Positions 35,301 through 37,176 of a stretch of DNA of 37,176 nt are shown in pieces. The position numbers were made by a program, and so were the translations under genes. Source of the DNA: Phoronis australis (Eukaryota; Phoronida; Phoronidae); the NCBI GenBank assembly GCA_002633005.1, contig NMRA01000038.1, forward strand, positions 537,501-574,676. The letters are read 5' to 3'. Numbering within the stretch: position 1 is the stretch's first letter; each line of letters starts with the position of its first letter. Below the pieces are notes generated by a model, which did no database searches, was not told the origin of the DNA, and saw only the letters and a program-made list of their open reading frames with translations.

Positions 35301-35378
35301 GTCATTACCCACGAGGAAGCCCATCAGTACCCAGTCGTCGATGATGCGCTCCAAGTCATAATCAAACGTCACTTTGTC
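2266..35378 (-). CDS. XRN1: XRN1 5'-3' exoribonuclease, partial gene (15 internal exons)
   Basis: XRN1 degrades 5'-monophosphorylated, decapped mRNA in the cytoplasm and is the terminal nuclease of the decapping pathway. Fifteen minus-strand exons totalling 1905 nt join without frame breaks into 635 codons. XRN1 rather than XRN2 is indicated by GNDFIPHLPNLHINHDALP, AIQWILHYY, HHYAPYLSD, PFEQLMAVLPAAS and DLNGKQQDWEAVVLIPFIDE. Order of parts: end of conserved region 1, acidic linker, conserved region 2, start of the PAZ/Tudor-like D1 domain. Compared from memory with human XRN1 (about 1700 residues), the window covers roughly residues 275-900. The N-terminal catalytic Asp/Glu cluster and the C-terminal half are outside the window. 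All fourteen exon phases agree, so this looks like an intact, expressed gene. Exon 13 and the exon 14 acceptor are the least certain parts. Confidence 0.96.
2380..2775. other. XRN1 intron between exons 14 and 15
   Basis: This 396-bp intron is AT-rich with several ACCACTTTGG/CCACAATTTGA-like words. Nothing beyond the splice borders is recognised. Confidence 0.8.
2776..2966 (-). CDS. XRN1: XRN1 exon 14: RGVDVGTTFVLLYC...MMGRKYV
   Basis: This exon ends at AAG|GTACAT and encodes HRYHDSRGVDVGTTFVLLYC, then PMMGRKYVCG and LTKQWAENPVPYALQTTVK. These match human HYLRRKGIIIN...AQLLTGRKYQ...LEKQWSKQVVPFVYQTIVKDI. Two acceptors are possible. The upstream AAAG (exon 191 nt, end at 2966) agrees with exon 13's phase. 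The downstream ATTTCAG (end at 2958) looks better as a splice site but would need a different exon 13 donor. The 3' border and frame are secure. Confidence 0.92.
3036..3048 (-). promoter_or_regulatory. CTCF-core-like motif
   Basis: On the minus strand the sequence reads CCACCAGGTGGCA, which fits the bilaterian CTCF core (CCASYAGRKGGCR) at every position. The site is nearly palindromic, so E-box-type binding to the inner CACCTG-like bases is an alternative. It is close to a tRNA-derived SINE. Confidence 0.4.
3091..3163 (-). repeat. tRNA-derived SINE head (family B), degenerate
   Basis: On the minus strand a tRNA-like 73-mer starts TGCCGATGTCTTAGTGGCTA. It has an A-box-like segment (TGGCTAAAGCG, 3139-3149) and a perfect B box (GGTTCAAATCC, 3103-3113). 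The acceptor ends pair only at TGCC/GGCA, and the anticodon loop lacks U33. It is therefore a decayed tRNA-derived pol III promoter of a SINE, not a working tRNA gene. It differs from the SINE family at 10701. Confidence 0.75.
3221..3260. repeat. CA microsatellite
   Basis: An interrupted (CA)n tract lies in the intron between exons 13 and 14, adjacent to the SINE head at 3091-3163. Confidence 0.9.
3675..3787 (-). CDS. XRN1: XRN1 exon 13 (probable): variable D1 segment
   Basis: The preceding and following exons leave a gap of about 40 residues relative to human XRN1. A frame with a TTGTGTTCAG acceptor and AAA|GTAACA donor fills it. The exon is 113 nt and encodes ISIDESDQKQRGHGKKRVTQ, then LKTEKMNQDDIAIWHRQ. 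The phase (one base in, one base out) joins both neighbours in frame if exon 14 begins at its upstream AG. The length fits human FYLEEPPG...DKEQSNWAKEV and the conserved Trp is in place, but overall identity is low. Confidence 0.7.
3861..4080. other. Transposon-end fragment (CAGGGGCCTGTTTC) in intron
   Basis: CAGGGGCCTGTTTCTTGAC at 3861 resembles the terminus of the element at 6536-6830. No matching inverted end could be placed, so only a fragment is claimed. Confidence 0.35.
4118..4241. repeat. 62-bp tandem duplication
   Basis: Two copies of a unit containing GATGATGTAATTTGTTTACT and GGAACTTTCTAG stand head to tail at a 62-bp period. Related TTCTAGA-containing sequence continues to about 4325. 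Confidence 0.85.
4242..4859. other. Intron sequence without recognised features
   Basis: Nothing coding or repetitive was recognised beyond the TTCTAGA-rich start. It belongs to the intron between exons 12 and 13. Confidence 0.6.
4860..5017. repeat. 39-bp minisatellite, four copies
   Basis: A unit beginning ACATTTAGTGTTGGCTAATA repeats at 4861, 4900, 4939 and 4978 with no visible differences. The lack of divergence suggests recent expansion. Confidence 0.97.
5520..5629 (-). CDS. XRN1: XRN1 exon 12: LGESIFVGWPHLLEARVVSV
   Basis: This 110-nt exon lies between a GTTTTCCAG acceptor and AA|GTAAGA. LGESIFVGWPHLLEARVVSV then ADGSTK matches human LGKSVFVNWPHLEEARVVAVSDGETK in the D1 domain. A second AG three bases into the exon (CAG|CAG) makes a NAGNAG acceptor, so one Gln could be optional. 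It ends with two bases of a Lys codon. Confidence 0.96.
5968..6057 (-). CDS. XRN1: XRN1 exon 11: FLKKAGVKVFQ...SRGENMMLQIL
   Basis: This 90-nt exon lies between TTTGACAG and CCT|GTACGT. AFLKKAGVKVFQMNSRGENM followed by MLQILADG aligns almost residue for residue with human FFLKKSGVQVFQQSSRGENMMLEILVDA. Both ends are phase 0. A 43-bp tandem duplication begins 7 bp upstream of the acceptor (6064-6149), close enough to affect branch-point spacing. Confidence 0.97.
6064..6149. repeat. 43-bp tandem duplication beside the exon 11 acceptor
   Basis: A unit beginning AATAGACGCACATTCTCCTG occurs twice at a 43-bp period, starting 7 bp from the XRN1 exon 11 border. Confidence 0.95.
6536..6830. mobile_element. 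Palindromic MITE with CAGGG...CTGTTTCATGAA ends
   Basis: The left end reads CAGGGGTCTGTTTCATGAAG. The reverse complement of the right end reads CAGGGTTCTGTTTCATGAAA. Similarity continues inward through TGACTTA and GTCTTAC, about 65 bp in all, making a long hairpin-forming element of 295 bp without coding capacity. CAGGG termini suggest the hAT superfamily. Flanks ATGTTC and ATGTCA may be a decayed target duplication. Open frames on both strands of the element are by-products. Confidence 0.75.
6960..7240 (+). repeat. Dispersed repeat R2, copy 1
   Basis: It shares AATCTCACCAATTTC followed by ACAAAAAT, and further A/T-rich blocks and a GTGAGATTTT end, with 17880-18110 and, more weakly, 14230-14480. 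No coding capacity or terminal repeats were found. Confidence 0.5.
7408..7534 (-). CDS. XRN1: XRN1 exon 10: PGFPTLKHVPH
   Basis: This 127-nt exon lies between TGGTCTTCAG and AGG|GTAAGG. The first base completes an Asn codon. The tail VYFPGFPTLKHVPHR matches human LYFCGFPTLKHIRHK, leading into the D1 (PAZ/Tudor-like) domain. The upstream half (TAIDQNEFRVPIEAQKLGL) is variable between species. It ends in phase 0. Confidence 0.95.
8115..8281 (-). CDS. XRN1: XRN1 exon 9: EKLLRAI... end of conserved region 2
   Basis: This 167-nt exon follows CACTTCTCAG and ends at AA|GTAGGT, leaving two bases. It begins EKLLRAIRSMEDHLAPEEKS, aligning with human EKRLLEAMETCNHSLKKEE, and then RNRHGPHLMF, aligning with RNQHSECLMC. 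The remainder (YRSPGDIFPSV) matches YPSPWPEKFPAI in position. There are no internal stops. Confidence 0.95.
8618..8785. mobile_element. Small inverted-repeat element related to the 6536 MITE
   Basis: The left end contains CCTGTTTCATGAAC and the right end, reverse-complemented, CCTGTTTCTTAAAC. AAGTCAGAAA occurs inside both halves in opposite orientation. It looks like a short diverged member of the CTGTTTCATGAA family. The borders are approximate. Confidence 0.5.
8785..8911. repeat. Degenerate 35-38-bp tandem repeat, three to four copies
   Basis: AAATTGGATGACAGATCTGCC recurs with small changes near 8810, 8844 and 8883, and a partial unit precedes them. Confidence 0.8.
9119..9238 (-). CDS. XRN1: XRN1 exon 8: DLNGKQQDWEAVVLIPFIDE
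   Basis: This 120-nt, 40-codon exon lies between TTTTTACAG and GAG|GTAGGA. It contains SPIVQFYPSKFETDLNGK and then QQDWEAVVLIPFIDE, nearly identical to human XRN1 over the second block and the most recognisable segment after the GNDF motif. Both ends are phase 0. Confidence 0.97.
9239..9752. other. XRN1 intron between exons 7 and 8
   Basis: It contains a 17-bp direct duplication (CCAGCCTCACCGACC, near 9510-9541). Open frames on both strands here have no recognisable domain. Confidence 0.7.
9753..9909 (-). CDS. XRN1: XRN1 exon 7: HHYAPYLSD and PFEQLMAVLPAAS
   Basis: This 157-nt exon lies between a CTTTCTCAG acceptor and CAG|GTATGG. It completes the split Trp and reads FYAHHYAPYLSDVKNF, then FDLGTPFLPFEQLMAVLPAA, matching human YYPYHYAPFLSD and LGKPFKPFEQLLAVLPAAS. 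These motifs build the core of conserved region 2, which closes the active-site pocket and limits access to single-stranded 5'-monophosphate RNA. It ends in phase 0. Confidence 0.97.
10190..10670 (+). repeat. Dispersed repeat R1, copy 1
   Basis: This roughly 480-bp repeat is shared with 22540-23030 and 35500-35960 (same strand) and with 15040-15530 and 20450-20690 (opposite strand). Diagnostic blocks are ATGAAACTTT...ATACTA, CCACTTGTGCACGAGGGCCT, ATCAAAAAAA, a GGTCATGTGACC-like block (here GACACGTGACC), and TATAGTTTTGTAG near the end. All copies are frame-broken and diverged, with no inverted ends seen. Confidence 0.75.
10701..10940 (+). mobile_element. SINE family A, copy 1, with tRNA-like head
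   Basis: The 5' head carries an A-box-like TGGCCTAGTGTG and a perfect B box GGTTCAAATCC (10751-10761), so it has an internal pol III promoter of tRNA origin. A body follows with GGGCCCACATGTGTGGCCTG, and the 3' end is CCGCCTGCAATTATTTTT. Copies at 19127-19324 and 34094-34213 (both minus) share head, body or both. It sits in the XRN1 intron between exons 6 and 7, sense opposite to the gene. Confidence 0.88.
10993..11082 (-). CDS. XRN1: XRN1 exon 6: AIQWILHYYFNGVPSW motif
   Basis: This 90-nt exon lies between TTATTGCAG and TG|GTAAGT. It encodes DVLQEQAYGYVRAIQWILHY followed by YFNGVPSWGW. This is a conserved region 2 hallmark (human YVQAIQWILHYYYHGVQSWSW). The last Trp codon is split across the junction with exon 7. 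It lies 53 bp from the 3' end of a SINE copy in the next intron. Confidence 0.97.
11924..12092 (-). CDS. XRN1: XRN1 exon 5: acidic linker into conserved region 2
   Basis: This 169-nt exon runs from a TATGACTAG acceptor to an AGA|GTATGT donor. The first half is an Asn/Asp/Glu/Thr-rich linker. The second half, DDMFLAEFRHHKASYYRNKL then EYDDVTE, matches the start of conserved region 2 (human DDLFETEFRQYKRTYYMTK; flies have a closer KLEY...VT form). It starts with two bases and ends with two bases of a split codon, agreeing with exons 4 and 6. Confidence 0.95.
12093..13230. other. XRN1 intron between exons 4 and 5
   Basis: This 1138-bp AT-rich intron has no repeat or coding feature I could recognise. 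It begins (minus sense) with the GC donor of exon 4. Confidence 0.8.
13231..13339 (-). CDS. XRN1: XRN1 exon 4: acidic low-complexity linker, GC donor
   Basis: This 109-nt exon follows a strong GTGATTTCAG acceptor. It encodes a Ser/Gly-rich then acidic stretch (SGGGSDKANGS, then LLDIDDDDFQGDE), as expected for the flexible linker between XRN1 conserved regions 1 and 2. The 5' splice site reads AG|GCAAGT, a consensus GC-AG donor rather than GT. Using it leaves one base (G) that joins with AT of exon 5 to give Asp and keeps the frame open. The linker is poorly conserved, so the assignment rests on splice sites, phase and composition. Confidence 0.85.
14230..14480 (+). repeat. Dispersed repeat R2, diverged copy
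   Basis: It shares TTTGCACAAAAATAATAATTG and CTGCCATATTGTG blocks in the same order with 17880-18110. Similarity is patchy. Confidence 0.4.
15040..15530 (-). repeat. Dispersed repeat R1, two inverted partial copies in tandem
   Basis: Two successive minus-strand partial copies each carry GGTACATT- or AAAGCAAAAT-like blocks, TGTTACAGTTTT, a GATAGCCC(C)TCATG block, and a CCACTT/GGAACA block (R1 CCACTTTTGCA-GAGGGGCTATC reversed). The first opens with GGTCATGTGACC. Confidence 0.6.
17021..17034 (+). promoter_or_regulatory. CTCF-like motif, weaker
   Basis: TGCTAGGTGGCGCT contains the AGGTGGCGC core but lacks the preceding CCA. It lies 400 bp upstream of the stronger site at 17430, in the same orientation. 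Confidence 0.3.
17201..17214 (+). promoter_or_regulatory. CTCF-like motif, weaker
   Basis: CCAATAGAGGGTGC fits most of the CTCF core and sits between the two AGGTGGCGC sites in the same orientation. Confidence 0.25.
17430..17443 (+). promoter_or_regulatory. CTCF-core motif, strong match
   Basis: CCACTAGGTGGCGC matches every position of the CTCF core consensus CCASYAGRKGGCRS. CTCF organises chromatin loops in bilaterians, and the core motif is shared by flies and vertebrates. Occupancy cannot be inferred from sequence alone. Confidence 0.45.
17716..17812. repeat. Alternating CA/CG/TG microsatellite
   Basis: This is a nearly uninterrupted purine-pyrimidine alternation of ACAC, GCAC, ACGC and ATGC words, ending in a pure (CA)n run. 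The cysteine/histidine/threonine-rich frames read from it on both strands are artefacts. Confidence 0.95.
17880..18110 (+). repeat. Dispersed repeat R2, copy 2
   Basis: AATCTCACCAATTTCACACA, TTTTCAAGAGCTCC, then CTGCCATATTGTGCC and GTGAGATTTTGCC parallel 6960-7240 and 14230-14480. Confidence 0.5.
18921..18945. repeat. MITE terminus fragment
   Basis: CCCGGTTGCATGAAACAGTC matches the fragment near 189 and, reverse-complemented, the CTGTTTCATGAA ends of the 6536 element. No partner end was found. Confidence 0.4.
19127..19324 (-). mobile_element. SINE family A, copy 2, flanked by target duplication
   Basis: Read on the minus strand it starts with the head GTGGCCTAGTGGGATAAGTG, containing a full A box (TGGCCTAGTGG). 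The B box is lost. The body CAATGGGCCCCACCTGG follows and the 3' end is CCGCCTGTAATTATTTTC. Imperfect 11-bp duplications GTAAAACG(A/G)TA flank it at 19116-19126 and 19325-19335. This defines the family's full length as about 200-240 bp. Confidence 0.85.
20450..20690 (-). repeat. Dispersed repeat R1, partial inverted copy
   Basis: It carries ACACATGACCATG, the AGTAAAATTT block, CATAGCAAAACATC and ACAGTTTTCTACG in the order of R1 read in reverse. Confidence 0.5.
22150..22294 (-). other. Unassigned 48-codon frame, possible exon or coding relic
   Basis: This minus-strand frame ends at a TAG (22150-22152) and is closed upstream by TGA. It contains FLDALYNIAHVSKVTPLL, then YHSDPKSSLTAFYDPR and CPCCVTNCS. 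GC content and codon texture are higher than in the surrounding intron, and the peptide reads like real protein rather than repeat. A possible acceptor (ATGTGTCTAAG) precedes VTPLLY. It is in the same orientation as XRN1, within its longest intron. I do not recognise the family. It could be an alternative terminal exon, a processed-gene fragment or chance. Confidence 0.3.
22540..23030 (+). repeat. Dispersed repeat R1, copy
   Basis: Blocks in order: CTTTCTGATACTATGTGC, CCACTTTTGAACGAGGGGTT, ATCAAAAAAGG, TTTTGCTATGAATGTACC, AAAAAGGATGATCACGTACC, and CAGTTTTGTAGATATT. Together with 35500-35960 it defines the consensus order of the family. Confidence 0.75.
23031..23090. repeat. 21-bp tandem repeat, three copies
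   Basis: Units of ATGATATTGGACACATAGATA start at 23031, 23052 and 23073. They lie directly at the end of an R1 copy. Confidence 0.95.
23793..23905 (+). mobile_element. Possible retroelement 3' end: stem-loop plus (ACT)n tail
   Basis: A CTCCGTG/CACGGAG stem (23793-23799 with 23823-23829) is followed 50 bp later by an (ACT)n run near 23878-23905. A conserved stem-loop ahead of a short tandem repeat is typical of LINE and SINE 3' termini, which the reverse transcriptase recognises. No upstream open frame remains, so this would be a 5'-truncated copy. Confidence 0.4.
26174..26362. repeat. Tandem duplication, 97 and 92 bp
   Basis: A unit beginning TACAAACCAAACTCATTGCC occurs at 26174 and again at 26271. 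The second copy differs mainly by a 5-bp deletion (TAAGT). Confidence 0.97.
32611..32790 (+). mobile_element. hAT-like element, copy B, 3' part missing
   Basis: It starts with CAGGGCTTGGAATGACC, the same terminus as the element at 34072, and stays alignable through TTTTACGGCCCAA, GCTACCCAGCCTTGAA and TACCACCATCAGTAG to CCACACA. No SINE is present where copy A has one. The matching right end was not found, so it is truncated or diverged. A single N (32687) interrupts it. Confidence 0.75.
32667..32705. other. Single N flanked by a near-identical duplication
   Basis: CGCTACCCAGCCTTGAAA stands on both sides of the N at 32687, whereas hAT copy A has the sequence once. This pattern suggests two contig ends joined without merging their overlap. 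Other single Ns are at 18580 and 25041, without duplicated flanks. Confidence 0.7.
33228..33338 (-). CDS. XRN1: XRN1 exon 3: YADLKWFEGK and start of the basic linker
   Basis: This 111-nt, 37-codon exon lies between a TTTCCAG acceptor and an AAA|GTAAGT donor. The YADLKWFEGKTGKKNAL segment corresponds to human VDLKWFESKVGNKYL at the end of conserved region 1. It finishes in a short lysine run (GKKKK) that begins the low-complexity linker. Both ends are phase 0. The following intron is 19,888 bp, by far the longest in the window. Confidence 0.95.
33623..33690 (-). CDS. XRN1: XRN1 exon 2: GYLNEHG...PRFEKYL segment
   Basis: This 68-nt exon follows an AATTTCAG acceptor and ends at CAG|GTAGGT. The split Gly codon is completed, then YLNEHGRLNLPRFEKYLTVL follows. 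This matches the strongly conserved XRN1 segment after the GNDF motif (human GYINESGHLNLPRFEKYL). It ends in phase 0. The intron to exon 3 is only 284 bp. Confidence 0.95.
33691..34065. other. Intron between XRN1 exons 1 and 2, left part
   Basis: Nothing recognised beyond ordinary AT-rich intron sequence up to the hAT-like element. Confidence 0.7.
34072..34703. mobile_element. hAT-like non-autonomous element, copy A, complete
   Basis: Perfect 13-bp terminal inverted repeats CAGGGCTTGGAAT/ATTCCAAGCCCTG bound it, directly flanked by a 6-bp duplication ATATTT (34066-34071 and 34704-34709). CAGGG termini and a CCGCGG-rich subterminal palindrome at the right end fit hAT-derived elements. The usual hAT duplication is 8 bp, so the superfamily assignment is likely but not certain. 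No transposase frame is present. A SINE is nested at 34094-34213, so the element itself is about 500 bp. Confidence 0.85.
34094..34213 (-). mobile_element. SINE family A, copy 3, 5'-truncated, nested in hAT copy A
   Basis: It contains the family body and 3' end (reverse strand: CACTGATCACCTGG, GCAGGCGGTCTGATACACG) but no tRNA-like head. Exact 12-bp duplications AATGACCTATGA at 34082-34093 and 34214-34225 mark target-primed insertion. The corresponding unoccupied sequence is seen in hAT copy B just after 32611. Confidence 0.93.
34764..34848. repeat. 21-22-bp tandem repeat, four copies
   Basis: TATGACATCATCAATCAGTGG recurs at 34764, 34785, 34807 (TATAACATC) and, more diverged, 34829. Confidence 0.95.
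35210..35378 (-). CDS. XRN1: XRN1 exon 1 of window: end of conserved region 1
   Basis: This 169-nt exon opens in phase 0 after a TTGTTACAG acceptor and ends with one base of a Gly codon at a GTAAGG donor. It encodes ERIIDDWVLMGFLVGNDF followed by IPHLPNLHINHDALP, the most conserved signature of XRN1. In XRN-family structures the Asp of the GNDF motif is one of the acidic metal-binding residues, and it is present here. No earlier exon is visible between 35379 and the window end, so the preceding intron is at least 1.8 kb long. Confidence 0.97.
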
Positions 35379-35499
35379 CTGTAACAATTCGAGTACACAA
35401 CAGCATGAATTTAGATATCCCAATTTCAATGTTTAGTCACAATATCCAGGCAGCGTTTATGTAAAAGAAGTTTTAAAGTTACGTAGGACCCTAGAAAAA

Positions 35500-35960
35500 T
35501 GTCCAATTTTAACTATTTTCGGAAAATCTCAAAAATGACTGATCAGATTGAAATGAAACTTTCAGATACTATGCTTTGTGCACTGGTCTCCAAAATAGTG
35601 TTGGGGACTGTCCACTTTTGCATTAGGGGCTATCGAAAAAATATGATTTTTATAATTTCTCTGACTAAACTCAAAAGTTGCATGAAACAAAAACGAAACG
35701 ATAATTCATGTTGAACATTTGATTCAATTAAAATTTGTTCATGTTGTCAATACAGTTGTTTTGCTATGAATGTACCTTTCTTTTTTGCTAATAATTACCA
35801 AAAAGACAAGGTCATGTGACCAAATTAATAGTAAAATGGTGTAAAGTCCACAGACTTTCTCCTTCCAGAAAGGTATATTATTACGGAATAAAATTTATAG
35901 TTTTATCTGTATTTGGCTACATACAAAGACTTGTCGACAAGGTGCTACATAACCATAAAG
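35500..35960 (+). repeat. Dispersed repeat R1, copy
   Basis: Blocks: AACTTTCAGATACTATGC, CCACTTTTGCATTAGGGGCT, ATCGAAAAAAT, TTTTGCTATGAATGTACC, AAGGTCATGTGACC, and ATAGTTTTATCTG. It lies upstream of XRN1 exon 1 of this window. Confidence 0.75.
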
Positions 35961-36405
35961 ACGAGCACACCAGCCACACGTATCAAAATATCACAAGTTC
36001 AAGCAGTTTCTAAATCATGTGAAACGGAGTAAAATTGCCTATATACATTTCAATGCCACTCTTAGTAAGACTAATTCACTCCATTTTAGTCGATATCAAT
36101 TCATATCAGGTTCATGATATCATTCACAGCATGATTCATGGAAAACCTCTCTTGATAACTATAATTACTAGGTGGTAACAAATCATAAATTATCATAACT
36201 GGTGATAAACAACGCATGAAAAATTGACAACCATTAATTTGAAATCTTATCAACCATTTATAAGATATCACACCATTAAAACAAACTAAACATGAAGCGT
36301 TAATATGCACCCACCGTGTGGAATGCATACAGCGTGTGTTCAAGAGATGATCATTATTTTAAACTTTTCCACGAAACGGAGCAATGCTAGTGAACTTAAT
36401 AATAG

Positions 36406-36419
36406 CCTCTAGAGGGCGT
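36406..36419 (+). promoter_or_regulatory. CTCF-like motif upstream of the THAP frame
   Basis: CCTCTAGAGGGCGT resembles the CTCF core with one mismatch (T for A at the third base). It lies about 200 bp before the promoter-like elements of the THAP gene. Confidence 0.3.
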
Positions 36420-36607
36420 AAAGCAAATTAGACATGCTCTCCTCAATGGAATGAACCAAAATTACAATAAACTACACACATTTTAAAGGCGAAGGCAACC
36501 TTTTTCCATGTCATTTTGAGCTAAAATAAGGTTGGTTGGTTATCCTAGACATATTTTCCACTTCATTACAGCTTTTCGTAATTTTATTAATTACTCGTCC
36601 GCTACTG

Positions 36608-36646
36608 CGGAAGTGACGTTTTAGGAGGCAAACATTTCGCGCCAAT
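36608..36646 (+). promoter_or_regulatory. Promoter-like cluster: ETS/CRE composite, E2F site, CCAAT
   Basis: CGGAAGTGACGTT (36608-36620) joins an ETS core to a CRE half-site, a combination common in TATA-less animal promoters. TTTCGCGCC (36636-36643 region) is an E2F consensus and overlaps CCAAT (36642-36646). The cluster ends about 105 bp before the THAP ATG, and the sequence turns GC- and CpG-richer here. This is motif reading only; transcription is not shown. Confidence 0.5.
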
Positions 36647-36751
36647 TTCTTTTCATATAGTCTGACTGTGAGAGCTGCCGAGTCGGTCATTGTTCTACCT
36701 CGGTTGTGTTAAGTTCCGTCGTCGCTTGCTTTCATTTACTAATCAGTCAAC

Positions 36752-37176
36752 ATGCCACATTGTTGCTGCGTACCGGAATGTACTAATTAGAGGCTCACGC
36801 GCGCTTTGGGAGTACCTTTGCATCGCTTTCCGATGGATGACACACTTCGCCGTACTTGGCTCGTTCGTGTGAAGAACGCAGCGTTACCCGTCCACGCAAC
36901 ATACAAAGCAGTGGAGAATTACCGTGTGTGTGGCAAGCACTTTCTGCCCTCCGGTTACGAAAGGGATTTGTACGCTGAACTGACGAAGGTCCCTGCGAAA
37001 CAACGCCTGAAGAAGGATGCCATTCCGTCTGTGTTGATTCCCGGCAGTGCCCCGTCGCCACCCCCGAGAAGTGCGTTTTTGAAGCGAGAAGCCTCGCGAG
37101 GTGGCCAGTACAGTGACTGGAGCCAGTTGAGGCACTTCATCTACTGTCACCTAGCCTCCGAACGTACCCCAGAGCG
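36752..37176 (+). pseudogene. THAP-type zinc-finger gene with in-frame stop, cut by window end
   Basis: From ATG at 36752 the frame reads MPHCCCVPECTN, then TAG (36788-36790, codon 13), then stays open for 128 codons to the window end. Every THAP landmark is present: Cys5 and Cys10, LHRFP (23-27), Trp36, Cys60-x2-His63 (VCGKHF) and the AVPTIF-like AIPSVL (90-95). The spacing fits C-x4-C-x49-C-x2-H. THAP domains bind DNA in cellular regulators and P-element-type transposases. The remainder is Pro/Ser-rich, then basic. It lies antisense in an XRN1 intron. The stop could be a true mutation, a polymorphism, a sequencing error, or bypassed by initiation at Met28 (36833), which would lose the first two zinc ligands. 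No intron explains it well. Confidence 0.8.

Noticed and set aside
36781-36792. TACTAATTAG|AGG read as a branch point and splice acceptor that would remove the THAP stop
   Set aside because: The 12 codons before it already match the first THAP zinc ligands at the right spacing, so an intron ending here would require a coincidence. It stays a minor alternative.

Overview
The window looks like nuclear DNA from an invertebrate animal, probably marine. It is AT-rich and carries spliced genes with short exons, introns with standard GT-AG (one GC-AG) borders, tRNA-derived SINEs, hAT-type DNA transposon remnants and many micro- and minisatellites. I cannot name the phylum from the sequence. There is no bacterial gene organisation.

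One gene dominates. Fifteen minus-strand exons between 2266 and 35378 join in frame into 635 codons of the cytoplasmic 5'-3' exoribonuclease XRN1 (Pacman). They run from the end of conserved region 1 (the GNDFIPHLP motif), through an acidic low-complexity linker and conserved region 2, into the PAZ/Tudor-like D1 domain. Splice phases agree at all fourteen junctions. The first roughly 275 codons lie off the right edge, and the C-terminal half lies off the left edge.

Layout by transcript order (right to left): 35379-37176 is an upstream XRN1 intron carrying an oppositely oriented THAP-type zinc-finger reading frame. That frame has a promoter-like 5' flank and a single in-frame stop inside the finger. 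Exons 1-3 lie at 33228-35378, with an hAT-like element between exons 1 and 2 that has a SINE nested inside it. A 19.9 kb intron (13340-33227) is filled with repeats, CTCF-like motifs and one unexplained 48-codon frame. Exons 4-15 lie at 2266-13339 at roughly 0.3-1.7 kb spacing. The left edge holds a foldback element and a perfect 15-bp minisatellite.

The repeats tell the most history. One SINE family has three copies. A 5'-truncated copy sits inside an hAT-like element with a 12-bp target duplication, and a second copy of that hAT element 1.5 kb away shows the unoccupied site. At least two further dispersed repeat families (about 480 bp and 250 bp) recur in the introns. No novel enzyme system was found. 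The most useful leads are the stop-interrupted THAP gene, the SINE family and its central body, and the CTCF-like sites.
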